From Streptomyces violaceoruber (GTDB taxonomy: Bacteria; Actinomycetota; Actinomycetes; Streptomycetales; Streptomycetaceae), in the NCBI GenBank assembly GCA_000720805.1, contig JODI01000004.1, forward strand, positions 62,001-126,000: 64,000 nt of DNA, written 5' to 3'. Position 1 is the stretch's first letter. Each line of letters begins with the position of its first letter. Shown here piece after piece: positions 6,872 to 15,819 of this stretch. A model generated the notes under the pieces. That model was not told the DNA's origin. It was given only the letters and a program-made list of their open reading frames with translations, and searched no databases. Position numbers and translations under genes: made by a program.

Positions 6872-9379
6872 ATGGACCGTGGCACCGGCAGGGACACAGC
6901 TCCCCGCCCTGGAGCCGGGCACGGCGCGGCGGAACCGGCCGCGGCGGGGCGCATCCCGCTGGCCGTGGTCGTGGTGGACCGTGACGGACTGGTGTCCCAC
7001 TGGAGCACTGGCGCCCGACGCCTGTTCGCCGTCACCAAGGAAGAGGCGATCGGCCGGCCGGCGGCCGATCTGCTGCCCGTCTCCGGAGCGCTGCCCGAGG
7101 AGGACGAGTCCGCGTCCTACGGGCCGTACGCGGCCTACGACGGTCTCGGCCCCGACCTGGAGTCGTCCCTCGACGGACGGCTGTCCTACCCGGCCGCGGG
7201 CCGCGCCCGGCTCACAGTGTCCGGCAGCGGGCGCGGCGAGAGCGGGGCCCTGCCGCCCGACCGGCGGGGGAGAGCCGATGTCCTGTGGTGGGCCTACCCG
7301 TTGGTGGGCCCCGGACGGGAGCGGCTGCTCGTCCTCGCCGCGGACGCGGACGGGCTCCGGCGGCACGATCCCGACGAGGACATGACCGTCGAGCGGATCA
7401 CACCCGCCTTCGCCCTGCACACCGACTTCCCCGGCGCCGGCGAACTCGCCCGGCGGCTCCCCGAGATCCTGCCCAGCATGAGCGTCGGGGAAAGCGCCCG
7501 CATCGTCGCGCAGATCCTCGAACTGGGCTATCCCGTCCTGGAGTTCAGCCAGAACGACCGGGTGCCCGTGACCCCCGACTGGGGCGTGGCCCGGCGTGCC
7601 GAGCGCAAGGCCCGCCGCGAACGGGCGGCGCGCGCCGTCGCGGCCGGCGAGCCGCTGCCGAAGGACCTCGCCGACGACGCCGAGGACGCCGAGGACCTCG
7701 AGTACGCGGCCGTCCGTGAGCGCCTGGAGTTCCTCAACGAGGTCAGCGGACGCATCGGCACCTCCCTCGACCTGTCCCGGACCATCGTCGAGGTCAGCAA
7801 GGCGGTCGTGCCCCGCTTCACCGACGTCGCCGGCACCTATCTGCGCGAGCAGGTCGTGGCCGGCGAGGGCTTCCCGGAGGGCGTGCCGGACACCACCACC
7901 ATGTGGCACCGGGTCGCCGTCGAGCACACCGACGAACCCGGCCGCTGGGACGACGTCGTACCGGTCGGCGAGGCCATGCCGTTCCCGGCGCACACCCCGT
8001 TCTTCCAGTGCATGACCAGCGGCGAACCCGTCCTCGTCCCCCGCATCAGCGAGGAGATGGGCCACGCCATCGCCTCGCAGTTCGAGAAACGGGACATCCG
8101 GCCCCTCATCAACAACCGGTCCATGTTGATCGTGCCGCTCAAGGCGCGCAACGTGGTCCTCGGGTTCATGATCCTGCTGCGCCACCCGGAGCGTGTCGAG
8201 TTCAACGACATGGACCGGGTGACGGGAGCCGAACTCGCCGCCCGCGCGGGCCTCGTGCTCGACAACGCGCGCATGTACACCTACCAGGAGAGCGTCGCCG
8301 AGACCCTCCAGGACAGCATGCTGCCGCACATCCCGCCGCGCATGGCGGGCTGCGACATCGCCACCCGCTATCTGCCCGGCACGCTGCTGGGCCGGGTCGG
8401 CGGCGACTGGTTCGACTCCGTGAAACTGCCCGGCGCCCGCACCGCCCTCGTCGTCGGCGACGTGATGGGGCACGGCCTCAACTCGGCCGCCATGATGGGC
8501 CAGTTGCGCACGGCCGTACAGACCATGGCCGCCCTGGACCTGCCGCCCGCACAGCTGCTGCGCCACCTCGACGACCTCGCCCAGCGTCTCGGCGACACCT
8601 ACCTCGCGACCTGCCTGTACGCCGTCTACGACCCGATCGCGAGCGAACTCCACCTCGCCAACGCCGGGCACATCCCGCCCGTCCTGGTGCGGGCCGGGAA
8701 TGGCGACAGCGATCTGCTCGACCTGCCCACGGGTGCGCCCATCGGCGTGGGCGGAGTGCCCTTCGAGGCGGTACGCGTGCGCGTGGAGCCCGGCGACCGG
8801 CTCGTGATGTGCACGGACGGGCTGGTCGAGGTGCGCGGCGAGGACATAGGCGTGGGACTCGCCACCCTGTGCGAGTCGGCGGCGCATCCGGCCGCCTCCA
8901 TGGACGATGCCTGCGACACCATCATCCGGGCCCTCAACACGTGCGGCGGCCGCAAGGACGACGTGGCCCTGCTGATGGCCCGGCTCAACGGCATCGAACC
9001 CGACGACGTCGCCGAGTGGCGGCTGCGCCTGGACCCGGCGGAGGCCGGGCGGGCCCGTGCGGTGGTGCGCGAGCAGCTCCACCAGTGGGGGCTCGCCCGG
9101 CTGGCCGATCCCACCGAACTGCTGGTCAGCGAGCTCGTCACCAACGCCGTACGGCATTCCCACGGCCGGCCCGTCGATCTGCGTCTGGTGCGCGGCGACA
9201 CCCTGCTGTGCGAAGTGGACGACGACGACCACGACCTGCCGACCCTGCTGAACACCGGTCCCGGCGACGAGATCGGGCGCGGTCTGCGAGTGGTCAGCAC
9301 CCTCGCGCGCGAGTGGGGCACCAGCCGGACCAAGGCCGGCAAGACCGTCTGGTTCGAAATGACCCTGCCGCGGCGGTGA
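6872..9379 (+). CDS. PAS-GAF-PP2C (SpoIIE) phosphatase with C-terminal RsbW-like ATPase domain
   Basis: 835-residue signalling protein predicted to dephosphorylate an anti-anti-sigma factor and perhaps also phosphorylate one. Domains in order: PAS-like sensor (about 25-75, VVVVDRDGLVSHWSTGA), unassigned linker, GAF (about 270-470, beginning FLNEVSGRIGTSLDL), PP2C/SpoIIE phosphatase (about 475-705, with GGDWFDS, VVGDVMGHG and MCTDGLVE carrying the metal-binding Asp residues), then a HATPase domain (about 725-835, SELVTNAVRHSHG N-box). No membrane segment, so it senses an internal signal. Long Streptomyces members of this family tune sigma factors of the SigB group; a sigma gene of that group lies at 43129. 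It is monocistronic. Confidence 0.92.
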   Translation: MDRGTGRDTAPRPGAGHGAAEPAAAGRIPLAVVVVDRDGLVSHWSTGARRLFAVTKEEAIGRPAADLLPVSGALPEEDESASYGPYAAYDGLGPDLESSLDGRLSYPAAGRARLTVSGSGRGESGALPPDRRGRADVLWWAYPLVGPGRERLLVLAADADGLRRHDPDEDMTVERITPAFALHTDFPGAGELARRLPEILPSMSVGESARIVAQILELGYPVLEFSQNDRVPVTPDWGVARRAERKARRERAARAVAAGEPLPKDLADDAEDAEDLEYAAVRERLEFLNEVSGRIGTSLDLSRTIVEVSKAVVPRFTDVAGTYLREQVVAGEGFPEGVPDTTTMWHRVAVEHTDEPGRWDDVVPVGEAMPFPAHTPFFQCMTSGEPVLVPRISEEMGHAIASQFEKRDIRPLINNRSMLIVPLKARNVVLGFMILLRHPERVEFNDMDRVTGAELAARAGLVLDNARMYTYQESVAETLQDSMLPHIPPRMAGCDIATRYLPGTLLGRVGGDWFDSVKLPGARTALVVGDVMGHGLNSAAMMGQLRTAVQTMAALDLPPAQLLRHLDDLAQRLGDTYLATCLYAVYDPIASELHLANAGHIPPVLVRAGNGDSDLLDLPTGAPIGVGGVPFEAVRVRVEPGDRLVMCTDGLVEVRGEDIGVGLATLCESAAHPAASMDDACDTIIRALNTCGGRKDDVALLMARLNGIEPDDVAEWRLRLDPAEAGRARAVVREQLHQWGLARLADPTELLVSELVTNAVRHSHGRPVDLRLVRGDTLLCEVDDDDHDLPTLLNTGPGDEIGRGLRVVSTLAREWGTSRTKAGKTVWFEMTLPRR

Positions 9380-9520
9380 GGCACGCGCGGCGGTGAGGCA
9401 CGGCGGTGGGGGGATGCGCGGCGGTGGGGGACGCGCGGCGGTGAGGCACGCGCGGCGTTGATGCACGGGGCGTGGCTGAGGCACTCGCGCGGCTGAGTCA
9501 CCTTAGGCGCTGAGCCACCC
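9371..9520 (+). repeat. Degenerate ~17-bp tandem repeat array downstream of the phosphatase gene
   Basis: Units of about 17 bases with core CGGCGGTGAGGCACGCG recur seven or eight times with substitutions and small indels (CGGCGGTGGGGGACGCG, TGGCTGAGGCACTCGCG, CGGCTGAGTCACC). The first unit includes the stop codon of the phosphatase gene. The array has no open frame with coding bias. It is probably a slippage-prone spacer; it could carry transcription-termination or protein-binding function but shows no strong hairpin. Nothing else is visible between 9521 and 9698. Confidence 0.6.
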
Positions 9521-9698
9521 GGCGCACCGGACTCACGCGGCGCGAACAGCGCGGAGGCCGCCGGAGCGCACTCCGGCGCGCTCCGCTCGAACGAGCCGTG
9601 AAGGAATGCGCCGCGCGCTTGTGAGCGTGAACGGGGCGCGATACACCGTACTGGCGCGTCACTGGCGGCGGGCGGCCTTCGCACCTGGGGAGTTGGTC

Positions 9699-10424
9699 AT
9701 GAGTGTGACGAGTCGGTACCGGGAGGCCTGGGAGGGCTTCTGGCGTGAGGCTCCCGGCGGACAGGGGGCCGTGTTCTGGGACGCGGAGCCGGTGCTGACC
9801 GCCGGTGCCCACCTCGCCCTCTTCGAACCCCACCTGATCGACCACGGCCTGCCGATGGTTGACCTGGGCTGTGGGAACGGCACCCAGACCCGTTTCCTCG
9901 CCGACCGCTTCCCCCATGTCATCGGCGCCGACATCTCCACCGCCGCCCTCGACCACGCCCGGCACGCCGACCCGGCGGGACAGGCCACGTACCGGCTGCT
10001 GGACGCCGCGGCGAAGGGAGCGGCGGAGACCCTGCACGCGGAACTCGGCGACGCCAACGTCTACATGCGGGGCGTCCTGCACCAGGCCGAACCCGAGGAC
10101 CGGCAGCAGCTCGTGGACGGGATCGCCTCACTCGTCGCAGAGCGCGGCCGGGCCTTCCTCGTGGAGCTGTCCGAGGACGCCAAACCCGTCCTGCTGGGCC
10201 TGGCCCAGAGTCCCGGAGGACCGCCGCCCAAGCTGGCACCGGTCTTCCGGCACGGCATCGCCCCCGGCGAGGTCGCCGACGACGCGATCCCCGTGTACCT
10301 GAACGTGGCCGGGCTGACCGTTCTGGCGAGCGGTGAACTCCCGCTCACCACCACGGAGTACCGGCCCGACGGCACCCGCATCGAACTGCCGTCGAGGTGG
10401 CTGGTGGCCGGGCGCACCGTGTGA
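9699..10424 (+). CDS. Class I SAM-dependent methyltransferase
   Basis: 241-residue methyltransferase of unknown substrate. SAM-binding motif I is VDLGCGNGTQTRF at about residues 50-62 and the acidic motif II residue follows in IGADIS. Start chosen at ATG 9699 (MSVTSRY) because GGGGAG lies eight bases upstream and coding bias begins there; an in-frame ATG at 9606 would add 31 residues of poor quality. The C-terminal half (YLNVAGLTVLASGELPLTTTEY) replaces the usual last strands of the fold. It precedes the peptidase operon by 76 bases, but the next gene has its own promoter-like hexamer. Confidence 0.85.
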   Translation: MSVTSRYREAWEGFWREAPGGQGAVFWDAEPVLTAGAHLALFEPHLIDHGLPMVDLGCGNGTQTRFLADRFPHVIGADISTAALDHARHADPAGQATYRLLDAAAKGAAETLHAELGDANVYMRGVLHQAEPEDRQQLVDGIASLVAERGRAFLVELSEDAKPVLLGLAQSPGGPPPKLAPVFRHGIAPGEVADDAIPVYLNVAGLTVLASGELPLTTTEYRPDGTRIELPSRWLVAGRTV

Positions 10425-10500
10425 GTCCGGTGGCGGACGGGGCCACGGGGAACCCGCGGCTTCCTGGCCGGTTCCTCCGGCGGCGCGTAACGTGCGGAAC

Positions 10501-11334
10501 ATGAAGATCCTGATCAGCGCCGACATGGAGGGCGCCACCGGGGTGACCTGGCCGGCCGACGTGCTGCCGGGGACCCCGCAGTGGGAGCGGTGCCGGTCGA
10601 TGTTCACCTCGGACGTCGACGCCGCCGTGCGGGGTTTCTTCGACGGGGGCGCCGACGACGTCCTCGTCAACGAGGCCCACTGGACGATGCGCAACCTGCT
10701 GCTCGAGCGGCTCGACGAGCGGGCCCAGATGCTCACCGGCCGGCACAAGGCGCTGTCCATGGTGGAGGGCGTGCAGCACGGGGACGTGGACGGCGTCGCC
10801 TTCGTCGGCTACCACGCGGGGGCCGGTATGGAGGGCGTCCTCGCCCACACCTACCTCGCCAACTCCGTCACCGGGGTCTGGCTGAACGACGTACGGGCGA
10901 GCGAGGGCCTGCTCAGCGCGCACGTCGTCGCCGAGTACGGGGTGCCCGTCGTCCTCGTCACCGGCGACGACGTGGCCTGCGAGGACGCGCTCGGGTACGC
11001 CCCCGAGGCGCTGAAGGTCGCCGTCAAGGACCACGTCTCGCGATATGCGGCCGTGTGCCGTACGCCGGCCAGGACCGCCGCCGAGATCCGGGCCGCGGCG
11101 AAGGCGGCCGCATCCCTGGCGATCCGTCAGGAACCGGTGCAGAGTGGACCGTTCACGATCGCGCTGGAATTCGACGCCGAGCACCTGGCGATGGCCGCCA
11201 CCGTCGTGCCCGGTGTGGCCCGGATCGGTGAACGGAAGGTGGCGTACGCGAGTGACACCATGTACGAGGGGATCCGCACCTTCAAGGCGGTGACCACGAT
11301 CGTCTCGGCCGCCGTGGAGGAGCAGTATGGCTGA
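10501..11334 (+). CDS. M55 family D-aminopeptidase (DppA-like)
   Basis: 277-residue zinc peptidase of family M55 (D-aminopeptidase; Bacillus DppA cleaves D-Ala-containing dipeptides). Metal ligands are placed as in the family: D8 and E10 in ISADMEG, His in NEAHW, His in GYHAGAG, and Glu in RASEG. The ATG at 10501 has no Shine-Dalgarno; a TAACGT hexamer at 10488-10493 implies transcription from the start codon or just before it. It is the first gene of a four-peptidase operon and overlaps the M20 gene by eight bases. The likely role is release of D-amino acids from peptidoglycan-derived or dietary peptides. Confidence 0.9.
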   Translation: MKILISADMEGATGVTWPADVLPGTPQWERCRSMFTSDVDAAVRGFFDGGADDVLVNEAHWTMRNLLLERLDERAQMLTGRHKALSMVEGVQHGDVDGVAFVGYHAGAGMEGVLAHTYLANSVTGVWLNDVRASEGLLSAHVVAEYGVPVVLVTGDDVACEDALGYAPEALKVAVKDHVSRYAAVCRTPARTAAEIRAAAKAAASLAIRQEPVQSGPFTIALEFDAEHLAMAATVVPGVARIGERKVAYASDTMYEGIRTFKAVTTIVSAAVEEQYG

Positions 11335-12631
11335 CCAGCAGGCCCTGGACGAGGTCGTCGAGTTCACCTCGGACCTCATCCGCATCGACACCACCAATCG
11401 GGGCGGCGGCGACTGCCAGGAACGCCCCGCCGCCGAGTACGCGGCGGCCCGGCTCGCCGAGACGGGCCTGGAGCCCACGCTCCTCGAACGCACCCGGGGC
11501 CGTACGAACGTGGTCGCCCGCATCGAGGGCACCGACCCGTCGGCAAACGCCCTGCTCCTCCACGGTCACCTGGACGTGGTGCCCGCCGAGGCCCGGGACT
11601 GGAGCGTGCACCCCTTCTCCGGGGAGATCCGCGACGGGGTCGTGTGGGGGCGGGGCGCGGTCGACATGAAGAACATGGACGCCATGGTCCTCGCCGTCGT
11701 GCGGGCCTGGGCCCGGGAGGGCGTGCGGCCCCGGCGGGACATCGTCGTCGCGTTCACCGCCGACGAGGAGGCCAGCGCCGAGGACGGCTCCGGGTTCCTC
11801 GCCGACGAGCACCCCCACCTGTTCGAGGGCTGCACGGAGGGCGTCAGCGAGTCCGGGGCTTTCACCTTCCACGACGGGAGCGGGCGGGAGCTGTACCCGA
11901 TCGCGGCCGGCGAGCGCGGCACCGGCTGGCTGAAGCTCACCGCACGCGGACGCGTCGGACACGGCTCCAAGGTGAACCGGGAGAACGCCGTCACCCGGCT
12001 CGCCGCCGCGATCGCCCGGATCGGCGAGCACGAGTGGCCGCTGAGGCTCACCCCGACCGTGCGCGCCGCGCTCACCGAACTCGCCGCGCTCCACGGCATC
12101 GGGCCGGACCTGTCGGACGTGGACGTACTCCTGGACAAGCTCGGCCCGGCCGCGAAGCTCGTCGAGGCCACGGTCCGCAACAGCGCCAACCCGACCATGC
12201 TGGACGCCGGATACAAGATCAACGTGATTCCGGGGGAGGCGGTGGCGTACGTCGACGGGCGCTACCTCCACGGCGCCGAGGACGAGTTCCGCGCGACCCT
12301 CGACCACCTCACCGGACCCGACGTGGAGTGGGAGTTCCAGCACCGGGAGGTGGCTCTCCAGTCGCCGCTCGACTCGCCGACGTACGCGAGGATGCGGGCC
12401 GCCGTCGAGGAGTTCGCCCCCGAGGGGCACGTGGTGCCGTACTGCATGTCCGGCGGCACCGACGCCAAGCAGTTCTCGCGGCTCGGCATCACCGGCTACG
12501 GCTTCACCCCGCTGAAGCTTCCGCAGGGCTACGACTACCAGGCCCTCTTCCATGGTGTCGACGAACGGGTGCCCGTCGAAGCGCTCCACTTCGGTGTCCG
12601 TGTCCTCGACCGCTTTCTGCGCACGGCCTAG
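11327..12631 (+). CDS. M20 family metallopeptidase (ArgE/DapE/CPG2 type)
   Basis: 434-residue zinc-dependent exo- or dipeptidase. The first metal site is HGHLDVVP, the bridging Asp lies in GRGAVDMKN, and the general base and metal Glu pair are in TADEEA, so all catalytic residues look intact. The intervening dimerisation (lid) domain contains ARGRVGHGSKVN. C-terminal SGGTDAKQF and the final His (ALFHGVDERVP) complete the metal shell. The ATG is inside the preceding M55 gene (eight-base overlap), implying coupling. Substrate could be small peptides or N-acyl amino acids; the operon argues for peptides. Confidence 0.92.
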   Translation: MADQQALDEVVEFTSDLIRIDTTNRGGGDCQERPAAEYAAARLAETGLEPTLLERTRGRTNVVARIEGTDPSANALLLHGHLDVVPAEARDWSVHPFSGEIRDGVVWGRGAVDMKNMDAMVLAVVRAWAREGVRPRRDIVVAFTADEEASAEDGSGFLADEHPHLFEGCTEGVSESGAFTFHDGSGRELYPIAAGERGTGWLKLTARGRVGHGSKVNRENAVTRLAAAIARIGEHEWPLRLTPTVRAALTELAALHGIGPDLSDVDVLLDKLGPAAKLVEATVRNSANPTMLDAGYKINVIPGEAVAYVDGRYLHGAEDEFRATLDHLTGPDVEWEFQHREVALQSPLDSPTYARMRAAVEEFAPEGHVVPYCMSGGTDAKQFSRLGITGYGFTPLKLPQGYDYQALFHGVDERVPVEALHFGVRVLDRFLRTA

Positions 12632-12648
12632 GCACACAGGGGGACGAA

Positions 12649-14601
12649 GTGCGGACGTTGGCCTACGGTTCCTGGCCCTCGCCCATCGACGCGGCGCTCG
12701 CCGCCGCGCACGACGGGCACCCCGAGTACGTGGGTTTCGTCGGCGAGGAGGCCTGGTGGACCGAGCCCCGGCCGACCGAGGGCGGACGGCGGACACTCGT
12801 GCGGCGGCGCGGCGACGGTACGGACGAACTGGTGCTGCCCGCGCCGTGGAACGTGCGCAGCCGCGTCATCGAGTACGGGGGACAGCCCTGGGCGGGCGCG
12901 GTCGTCGACGGCGAACCCCTCGTCGTCTTCGTCCACTTCGCCGACCAACGCCTGTACCGCTGCCGTCCGGGCGGCGAACCCGTCCCGCTCACCCCCGTCT
13001 CCCCGGTGGGCGGCGGACTGCGCTGGGCCGACCCGCAGCTGCGCCTCGAACGCGGCGAAGTGTGGTGCGTGCTGGAGGAGTTCACCGGCGACGCCCCCGA
13101 CGACGTACGGCGTGTCCTGGCCGCCGTGCCGCTCGACGGTTCGGCCGCCGGGGACCGGGACGCCGTACGCGAACTCACCGACGACCGGCACCGGTTCGTC
13201 ACCGGCGCCCGGCTCGCGCCCGACGGGCGGCGCGTCGCCTGGCTCGCCTGGGACCATCCGCGGATGCCGTGGGACGGCACGGAACTGCTCGTCGCCGAGG
13301 TGGGGGAGGACGACGCCTTCGGGAAGGCGCGGAGGGTGGCCGGCGGACCGCAGGAGTCGATCGCCCAGGTCGAGTGGTCGGCGGACGGCCGGCTCCTGTA
13401 CGCGAGCGACCGCACGGGCTGGTGGAACCTGTACCGCGACGGGGAGCCCCTCTGCCCGCGCGAGGAGGAGTTCGGCGGACCCCTGTGGAAGCTCGGGTAC
13501 CGCTGGTTCGCTCCGCTGGACAGCGGTCTGATCGCCGTCGTCCACGGCTGCGGCGCCACCACCCTCGGCATCCTCGACCCGGAGACCGGTGAACTCGTCG
13601 ACACGGCCGGACCGTGGACCGAGTTCGCGCCCAGCCTCGCCGTGCACGGCGACCGTGTCGCCGCCGTGGGGGCCAGCCCGCGCAGCGCGTACGAGGTGGT
13701 CGAACTGGACACCGGTACCGGCCGGGCCCGGGTGACCGGCGCCGCGCACGACGACGCCGTGGACCCCGCCTACTACCCCGAGCCGCAGATCCGCACCTTC
13801 ACCGGACCGGCCGGACGCGAGATCCACGCCCACATCTACCCGCCGCACCACCCCGGCTGCACCGCGCCCGACGACGAGCTGCCGCCGTACGTGGTGTGGG
13901 CGCACGGTGGCCCCACCGGACGCGCGCCGCTCGTCCTCGACCTGGAGATCGCCTACTTCACCTCGCGGGGCATCGGGGTCGCCGAGGTCGACTACGGTGG
14001 CTCCGCCGGTTACGGCCGGGAGTACCGCAACCTGCTGCGGGAGCAGTGGGGCGTGGTGGACGTCGAGGACTGCGCGGCCGTCGCGACGGCCCTCGCCGAC
14101 GAGGGCACCGCCGACCGCGACAGGCTGGCGATCCGGGGCGGCAGCGCGGGCGGCTGGACCGCGGCCTCCTCCCTCGTCGCCACCGACGTCTACGCCTGCG
14201 GCACCATCCTCTATCCGGTCCTCGACCTGGCCGGCTGGGGCGCGGGGGAGACCCACGACTTCGAGTCCCGGTACCTGGAGACACTGATCGGGCCGTACGC
14301 CGAGGTGCCCGGCCGGTACGCGCAGCGGTCGCCCAGCGAGCACGCCGACCGGATCACCGCGCCCTTCCTGCTGCTCCAGGGCCTGGACGACGTGATCTGT
14401 CCGCCCGCCCAGTGCGAACGGTTCCTCGCCCGGATGACGGGACGCGGGGTGCCGCACGCGTACATCGCGTTCGAGGGGGAGGGGCACGGGTTCCGGCGGG
14501 CGGAGACCACGATCCGCGTGCTGGAGTCCGAACTCTCCCTCTACGCCCAGGCCTTCGGCATCGACCCGCCCGGTGTCCCCGCATTGGAGCTCACCAAGTG
14601 A
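12649..14601 (+). CDS. S9 family prolyl oligopeptidase-type serine peptidase
   Basis: 650-residue two-domain serine peptidase: an N-terminal beta-propeller (about 1-400; repeated APDGRRVAWLAWD and SADGRLLYASD blades) that gates access, and a C-terminal alpha/beta-hydrolase domain. The nucleophile is S499 in RGGSAGG; the acid lies in GLDDVICPP and the base in EGEGHGF. YVVWAHGGPTG is the oxyanion region. The GTG start at 12649 has GGGGGA five bases upstream; the much longer open frame before it is a shadow of the M20 gene. No signal peptide, so it acts on imported or internal oligopeptides. Follows M20 after 17 bases. Confidence 0.9.
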   Translation: MRTLAYGSWPSPIDAALAAAHDGHPEYVGFVGEEAWWTEPRPTEGGRRTLVRRRGDGTDELVLPAPWNVRSRVIEYGGQPWAGAVVDGEPLVVFVHFADQRLYRCRPGGEPVPLTPVSPVGGGLRWADPQLRLERGEVWCVLEEFTGDAPDDVRRVLAAVPLDGSAAGDRDAVRELTDDRHRFVTGARLAPDGRRVAWLAWDHPRMPWDGTELLVAEVGEDDAFGKARRVAGGPQESIAQVEWSADGRLLYASDRTGWWNLYRDGEPLCPREEEFGGPLWKLGYRWFAPLDSGLIAVVHGCGATTLGILDPETGELVDTAGPWTEFAPSLAVHGDRVAAVGASPRSAYEVVELDTGTGRARVTGAAHDDAVDPAYYPEPQIRTFTGPAGREIHAHIYPPHHPGCTAPDDELPPYVVWAHGGPTGRAPLVLDLEIAYFTSRGIGVAEVDYGGSAGYGREYRNLLREQWGVVDVEDCAAVATALADEGTADRDRLAIRGGSAGGWTAASSLVATDVYACGTILYPVLDLAGWGAGETHDFESRYLETLIGPYAEVPGRYAQRSPSEHADRITAPFLLLQGLDDVICPPAQCERFLARMTGRGVPHAYIAFEGEGHGFRRAETTIRVLESELSLYAQAFGIDPPGVPALELTK

Positions 14602-15521
14602 AGGAACTCCAGCGGCCGTCGCGGCTCGCTCCCGGCGCCCGCGTGGCCGTCGTCGCACCCAGCGGACCCGTCCCCGAGGAACGGCTGCAGGCCGGGCTCG
14701 ACGTACTGCGCGGCTGGGACCTCGACCCGGTCGTGGCACCCCATGTGCTGGACCGGCACACCGAGTTCGGCTACCTGGCGGGCACTGACGCCGACCGGGC
14801 CGCCGATCTGCTCAGCGCCTGGTGCGACCCCGCTGTGGACGCCGTGCTGTGCGCGCGGGGCGGATACGGGGCGCAGCGCATGGTCGACCTGCTCGACTGG
14901 GAGGCGATGCGGGCGGCCGGACCGAAGGTGTTCGTAGGGTTCAGCGACATCACCGCCCTGCACGAGGCTTTCGCCACCCGCCTGGGCCTGGTCACCCTGC
15001 ACGGGCCGATGGCGGCCGGCATCGACTTCGTCAAGAACACCCGCGCCCAGGCACACCTCAAGGCCACCCTGTTCGCCCCGGAGACGGTCCGCACGATCAC
15101 CTCCGGCGGCACGGCCCTCGCCCCCGGCCGGGCCAGGGGCGTCACCCTCGGCGGTTGCCTGTGCCTGCTCGCCGCCGAACTCGGCACCTCGCAGGCCCGT
15201 CCCGGCGCGCGCGGCGGGCTGCTGTGCCTGGAGGACGTGGGCGAGGAGACGTACCGCCTGGACCGCTATCTCACCCAACTCCTGCGCGCCGGCTGGCTGG
15301 ACGGGGTGCGCGGGGTGCTGCTCGGGTCGTGGGAGCAGTGCGAGGCCTACGACGGCCTGCGGGCGTTGCTCGCGGACCGGCTCGGCGGGCTCGGGGTGCC
15401 CGTCGTGGAGGAGTTCGGATTCGGCCACTGCGCAGGGGCGTTGACGATCCCCTTCGGTGTGGCGGCCGAACTCGACGCAGACATGGGCACGTTGACGCTG
15501 GACGAACCGGCGCTGCGCTGA
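14598..15521 (+). CDS. S66 family LD-carboxypeptidase-like serine peptidase
   Basis: 307-residue S66 peptidase; relatives are the murein LD-carboxypeptidase LdcA and the microcin-immunity protein MccF. Key segments: VVAPSGPV near the N-terminus, CARGGYGAQRM, the nucleophile Ser region VGFSDITALH, then the conserved Glu in CLEDVGEETYRLDR and the C-terminal His in GFGHC. The GTG start overlaps the S9 stop as GTGA, so it is translationally coupled and ends the operon. No signal sequence, which fits a cytoplasmic muropeptide-recycling or acyl-nucleotide-detoxifying role rather than action on the intact wall. Confidence 0.9.
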   Translation: MKELQRPSRLAPGARVAVVAPSGPVPEERLQAGLDVLRGWDLDPVVAPHVLDRHTEFGYLAGTDADRAADLLSAWCDPAVDAVLCARGGYGAQRMVDLLDWEAMRAAGPKVFVGFSDITALHEAFATRLGLVTLHGPMAAGIDFVKNTRAQAHLKATLFAPETVRTITSGGTALAPGRARGVTLGGCLCLLAAELGTSQARPGARGGLLCLEDVGEETYRLDRYLTQLLRAGWLDGVRGVLLGSWEQCEAYDGLRALLADRLGGLGVPVVEEFGFGHCAGALTIPFGVAAELDADMGTLTLDEPALR

Positions 15522-15578
15522 CCGGCGCCCGCCGCGTGCCGTTCGCGGCTGACCGGCGTGCACCGCATGCCGTTCGCA
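15517..15578 (+). repeat. 31-bp imperfect direct duplication at the end of the peptidase operon
   Basis: Two adjacent 31-base copies (15517-15547 and 15548-15578) agree at 26 positions and both begin GCTGACCGGCG. The first copy contains the stop codon of the S66 gene. The remaining bases to 15819 show weakly coding-like frames but no family similarity, ribosome site or recognisable RNA. Confidence 0.6.
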
Positions 15579-15819
15579 GAGCTTTCTCGCGGGCGTCGTG
15601 GGCCTGCCGCCGCAAGACCCCGGCCCCGCGACACCGAGGGCACCGCACCTGCCTTCGCCAAGCTCCACGACATCGCGCGCGACGGCACCTGGACCCTCGC
15701 CCACCCCCCGGTCGCCCTTCGGCAACCGGTGGATCGAGCCGGTCCCCGTGACGAGCGCGCCGGAGGCACAGCGGGGTGCTGAACTGCCGGTGGCGGGGAG
15801 CACGCCGTAGGGTGGCGGG

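Noticed and set aside
9606..9698. Upstream ATG for the methyltransferase at 9606
   Set aside because: Adds 31 residues with poor coding character; GGGGAG precedes the ATG at 9699.
11644..12648. Very long plus-strand open frame (985 residues) running from inside the M20 gene into the S9 gene
   Set aside because: The upstream part is Arg/Gly-rich out-of-frame reading of the M20 gene; only the segment from the GTG at 12649 has propeller and hydrolase motifs and a ribosome site.
15558..15810. Short plus-strand frames between the S66 gene and the acetyltransferase
   Set aside because: No ribosome site, no family resemblance and overlap with a direct duplication; composition fits non-coding DNA.
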